Assembly (NCBI GenBank): GCA_903861125.1
Contig: CAIOTF010000049.1
Coordinates: forward strand, 1 to 64,000
DNA: 64,000 bases
Direction of reading: 5' to 3'
DNA from: an uncultured Ignavibacteriota bacterium
Lineage (GTDB): Bacteria > Bacteroidota > Ignavibacteria > UBA10030 > UBA8401
Part shown: piece after piece, positions 63,109 through 64,000 of the stretch
How the letters are laid out: the number at the start of each line of letters is the position of its first letter
Numbering within the stretch: position 1 is the first letter of the stretch
Program-made: the position numbers and the translations under genes
The notes under the pieces: model-generated
The model's database searches: none
Told to the model about the DNA's origin: nothing
What the model saw: the letters and a program-made list of their open reading frames with translations, nothing else

Positions 63109-64000
63109 ATGAAACATACATTACAATTTCTTTTTCTTGCCGTTCTTGTTCTGACAATGGCAGTAGTTTCTAATGCTCAGATCACATCGGCGGCATCCGG
63201 TAATTGGAGTGCTGGAGCTACGTGGGTAGGCGGCGTCGTGCCAAGCAGCGGCGATGTGGTCATCGCCAACGGTCATACGGTCACCATCGATCAAAATGTT
63301 TCCGTCACCAATCTTACGGTTGGCGGCGGCACAAGCGGCACATTAACATTTGATAAAGTTGCCCGGCGCGTTGTTACCGTTTCGGGAAATATCACCGTTG
63401 CCGCAGGAGGAACATTTATTGCACAGGATGCCATCAGCACAACGGGCGATTTAGCCGCGACTTCGACGTCAATTACCAATGTTGCCTCTACGGCAGGTGT
63501 TGTGAATGGAATGAATATCGGCACTCTTACCGGTATCGCCGCGGGCACAACGGTCGCATCATTTTCCGCAAATACGATAACGCTTTCAGTTGCATCAACA
63601 AATACCGCAGCTTTGACCGGCGCAATTCTTGCTATGGGATATGATGATACGCTCTCCATCGGCGGTAATCTGACCAATAACGGTACGTTTGATATGACGC
63701 GCGGTAATGCCGCCGGGATCTGCCATGTTATCTTTACAAAGGCAGGTGACCAAACGATCAGCGGCAGCGGAACTACCACACGATTCAGGAGTATCACATT
63801 AAATAAAACTGCAGTAACAAATAAAGTTATTGCAAGCATCAATGTGACAACATCCGGATCGAATATTATCTTTATTGCCGGTACGTGGGAACAAAATGCG
63901 GGCAGGCTCACTGCCACAAGCGGAAGTATTGCAATCGGTTCACTGACAGCAACGTCGTGTGCATTGAACATCATCGGTTCGGCCGGTGCCTCTATTGCCA
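63109..64000 (+). CDS. Surface protein with G8-like N-terminus (copy 2), cut by the window end
   Basis: An open reading frame that runs off the right edge after 297 codons. AGAGGAGG precedes the ATG at 63109. A signal peptide (about 1-24, ending VSNAQ) is followed by [22 protein letters not shown] and VVIANGHTVTIDQNVSVTNLTV, nearly the same opening as the gene at 61366. The rest is rich in Ala, Gly, Ser, Thr and Asn with strand-like periodicity (VSGNITVAAGGTF; LSIGGNLTNNGTFDM), as in beta-solenoid adhesins. A large protein with a T9SS tail beyond the window is likely. The function is unknown. Confidence 0.85.
   Translation, partial: MKHTLQFLFLAVLVLTMAVVSNAQITSAASGNWSAGATWVGGVVPSSGDVVIANGHTVTIDQNVSVTNLTVGGGTSGTLTFDKVARRVVTVSGNITVAAGGTFIAQDAISTTGDLAATSTSITNVASTAGVVNGMNIGTLTGIAAGTTVASFSANTITLSVASTNTAALTGAILAMGYDDTLSIGGNLTNNGTFDMTRGNAAGICHVIFTKAGDQTISGSGTTTRFRSITLNKTAVTNKVIASINVTTSGSNIIFIAGTWEQNAGRLTATSGSIAIGSLTATSCALNIIGSAGASIA

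Noticed and set aside
63291-63974. 227-aa open frame on the minus strand near the right edge
   Set aside because: It is antisense to the surface protein that starts at 63109 with a signal peptide and strong ribosome site; its Val/Ala/Pro-rich composition comes from the repeated Thr/Gly/Asn codons on the other strand.
1-64000. CRISPR array or transposon insertion sequences
   Set aside because: I saw no regularly spaced repeat-spacer pattern and no transposase with terminal inverted repeats. The only recombinase is the tyrosine integrase.

Overview
The window most resembles a member of the Ignavibacteria/Chlorobi side of the FCB (Bacteroidota-related) superphylum. This rests on several large secreted proteins that end in a type IX secretion (T9SS) sorting domain of the '[12 protein letters not shown] ... 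G(E/Q)V ... SG(I/V)Y(F/L)Y ... KKMLLxK' kind, on two TonB-dependent receptors with carboxypeptidase-like regulatory domains, on a PorV/PorQ-family outer-membrane protein, and on an archaeal-type Ogg glycosylase. The taxon is inferred from protein style, not from a marker gene.

Left part (1-13.3 kb). A tyrosine integrase sits beside a broken 5' half of a tRNA-Arg(TCT), which looks like the edge of an integrated island. About 1.1 kb of gene-poor, decayed DNA follows. Next comes a compact housekeeping block: an orphan OmpR-type response regulator, mutY overlapping an archaeal-type ogg, yajQ, an N-acetylmuramoyl-L-alanine amidase, a Cys/Met PLP enzyme, an MFS exporter, rsgA, a RidA-like protein, a LOG-family protein and glnS.

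Middle (13.3-20.6 kb). A secreted endonuclease I with fibronectin-like repeats, a lamin-tail-like region and a T9SS tail is followed by an intact tRNA-Arg(ACG). That tRNA is preceded by two tandem hairpin units made from its own first 15 bases and followed by a copy of its last 18 bases. A degenerate sigma-factor-like fragment and an unrecognised, internally duplicated 263-aa protein come next.

Glycan locus 1 (19.3-41.3 kb). A membrane-spanning winged-helix regulator is divergent from a run of secreted and outer-membrane genes: an abnormal-spindle-like/HYDIN-repeat surface protein, an alpha/beta esterase, an agarase-like clan GH-A hydrolase, a GH3 enzyme, a TonB receptor, a large extracellular protein, a PorV-like barrel, a multidomain esterase and a parallel beta-helix protein. 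No SusD is present. Receptor, extracellular protein and PorV-like barrel form a contiguous trio instead. A 36-bp composite element (palindrome GTTAATTAAC, then AACCGT, then TTATCTTGTA at fixed spacing) lies upstream of two transcription units here.

Hexuronate block (41.5-53.1 kb). An SDR mannonate-type oxidoreductase, two KDG-kinase-like PfkB proteins, a LarA-like (DUF2088) racemase, 6-phosphogluconate dehydrogenase, a PdxB-like dehydrogenase, uronate isomerase UxaC, an ECF S-component, an ExuT-type transporter and a Gfo/Idh/MocA oxidoreductase probably feed uronic acids released outside the cell into KDG and pentose-phosphate metabolism. Mannonate dehydratase (UxuA) and KDPG aldolase are not in the window.

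Glycan locus 2 (53.5-64 kb). A paralogue of the winged-helix membrane regulator is divergent from a second TonB receptor, a beta-helix lyase-like protein, an S1-type sulfatase and two tandem related surface proteins, the last cut by the window end. Together the loci suggest uptake and breakdown of a sulfated, acylated, uronate-containing polysaccharide. The substrate is inference.
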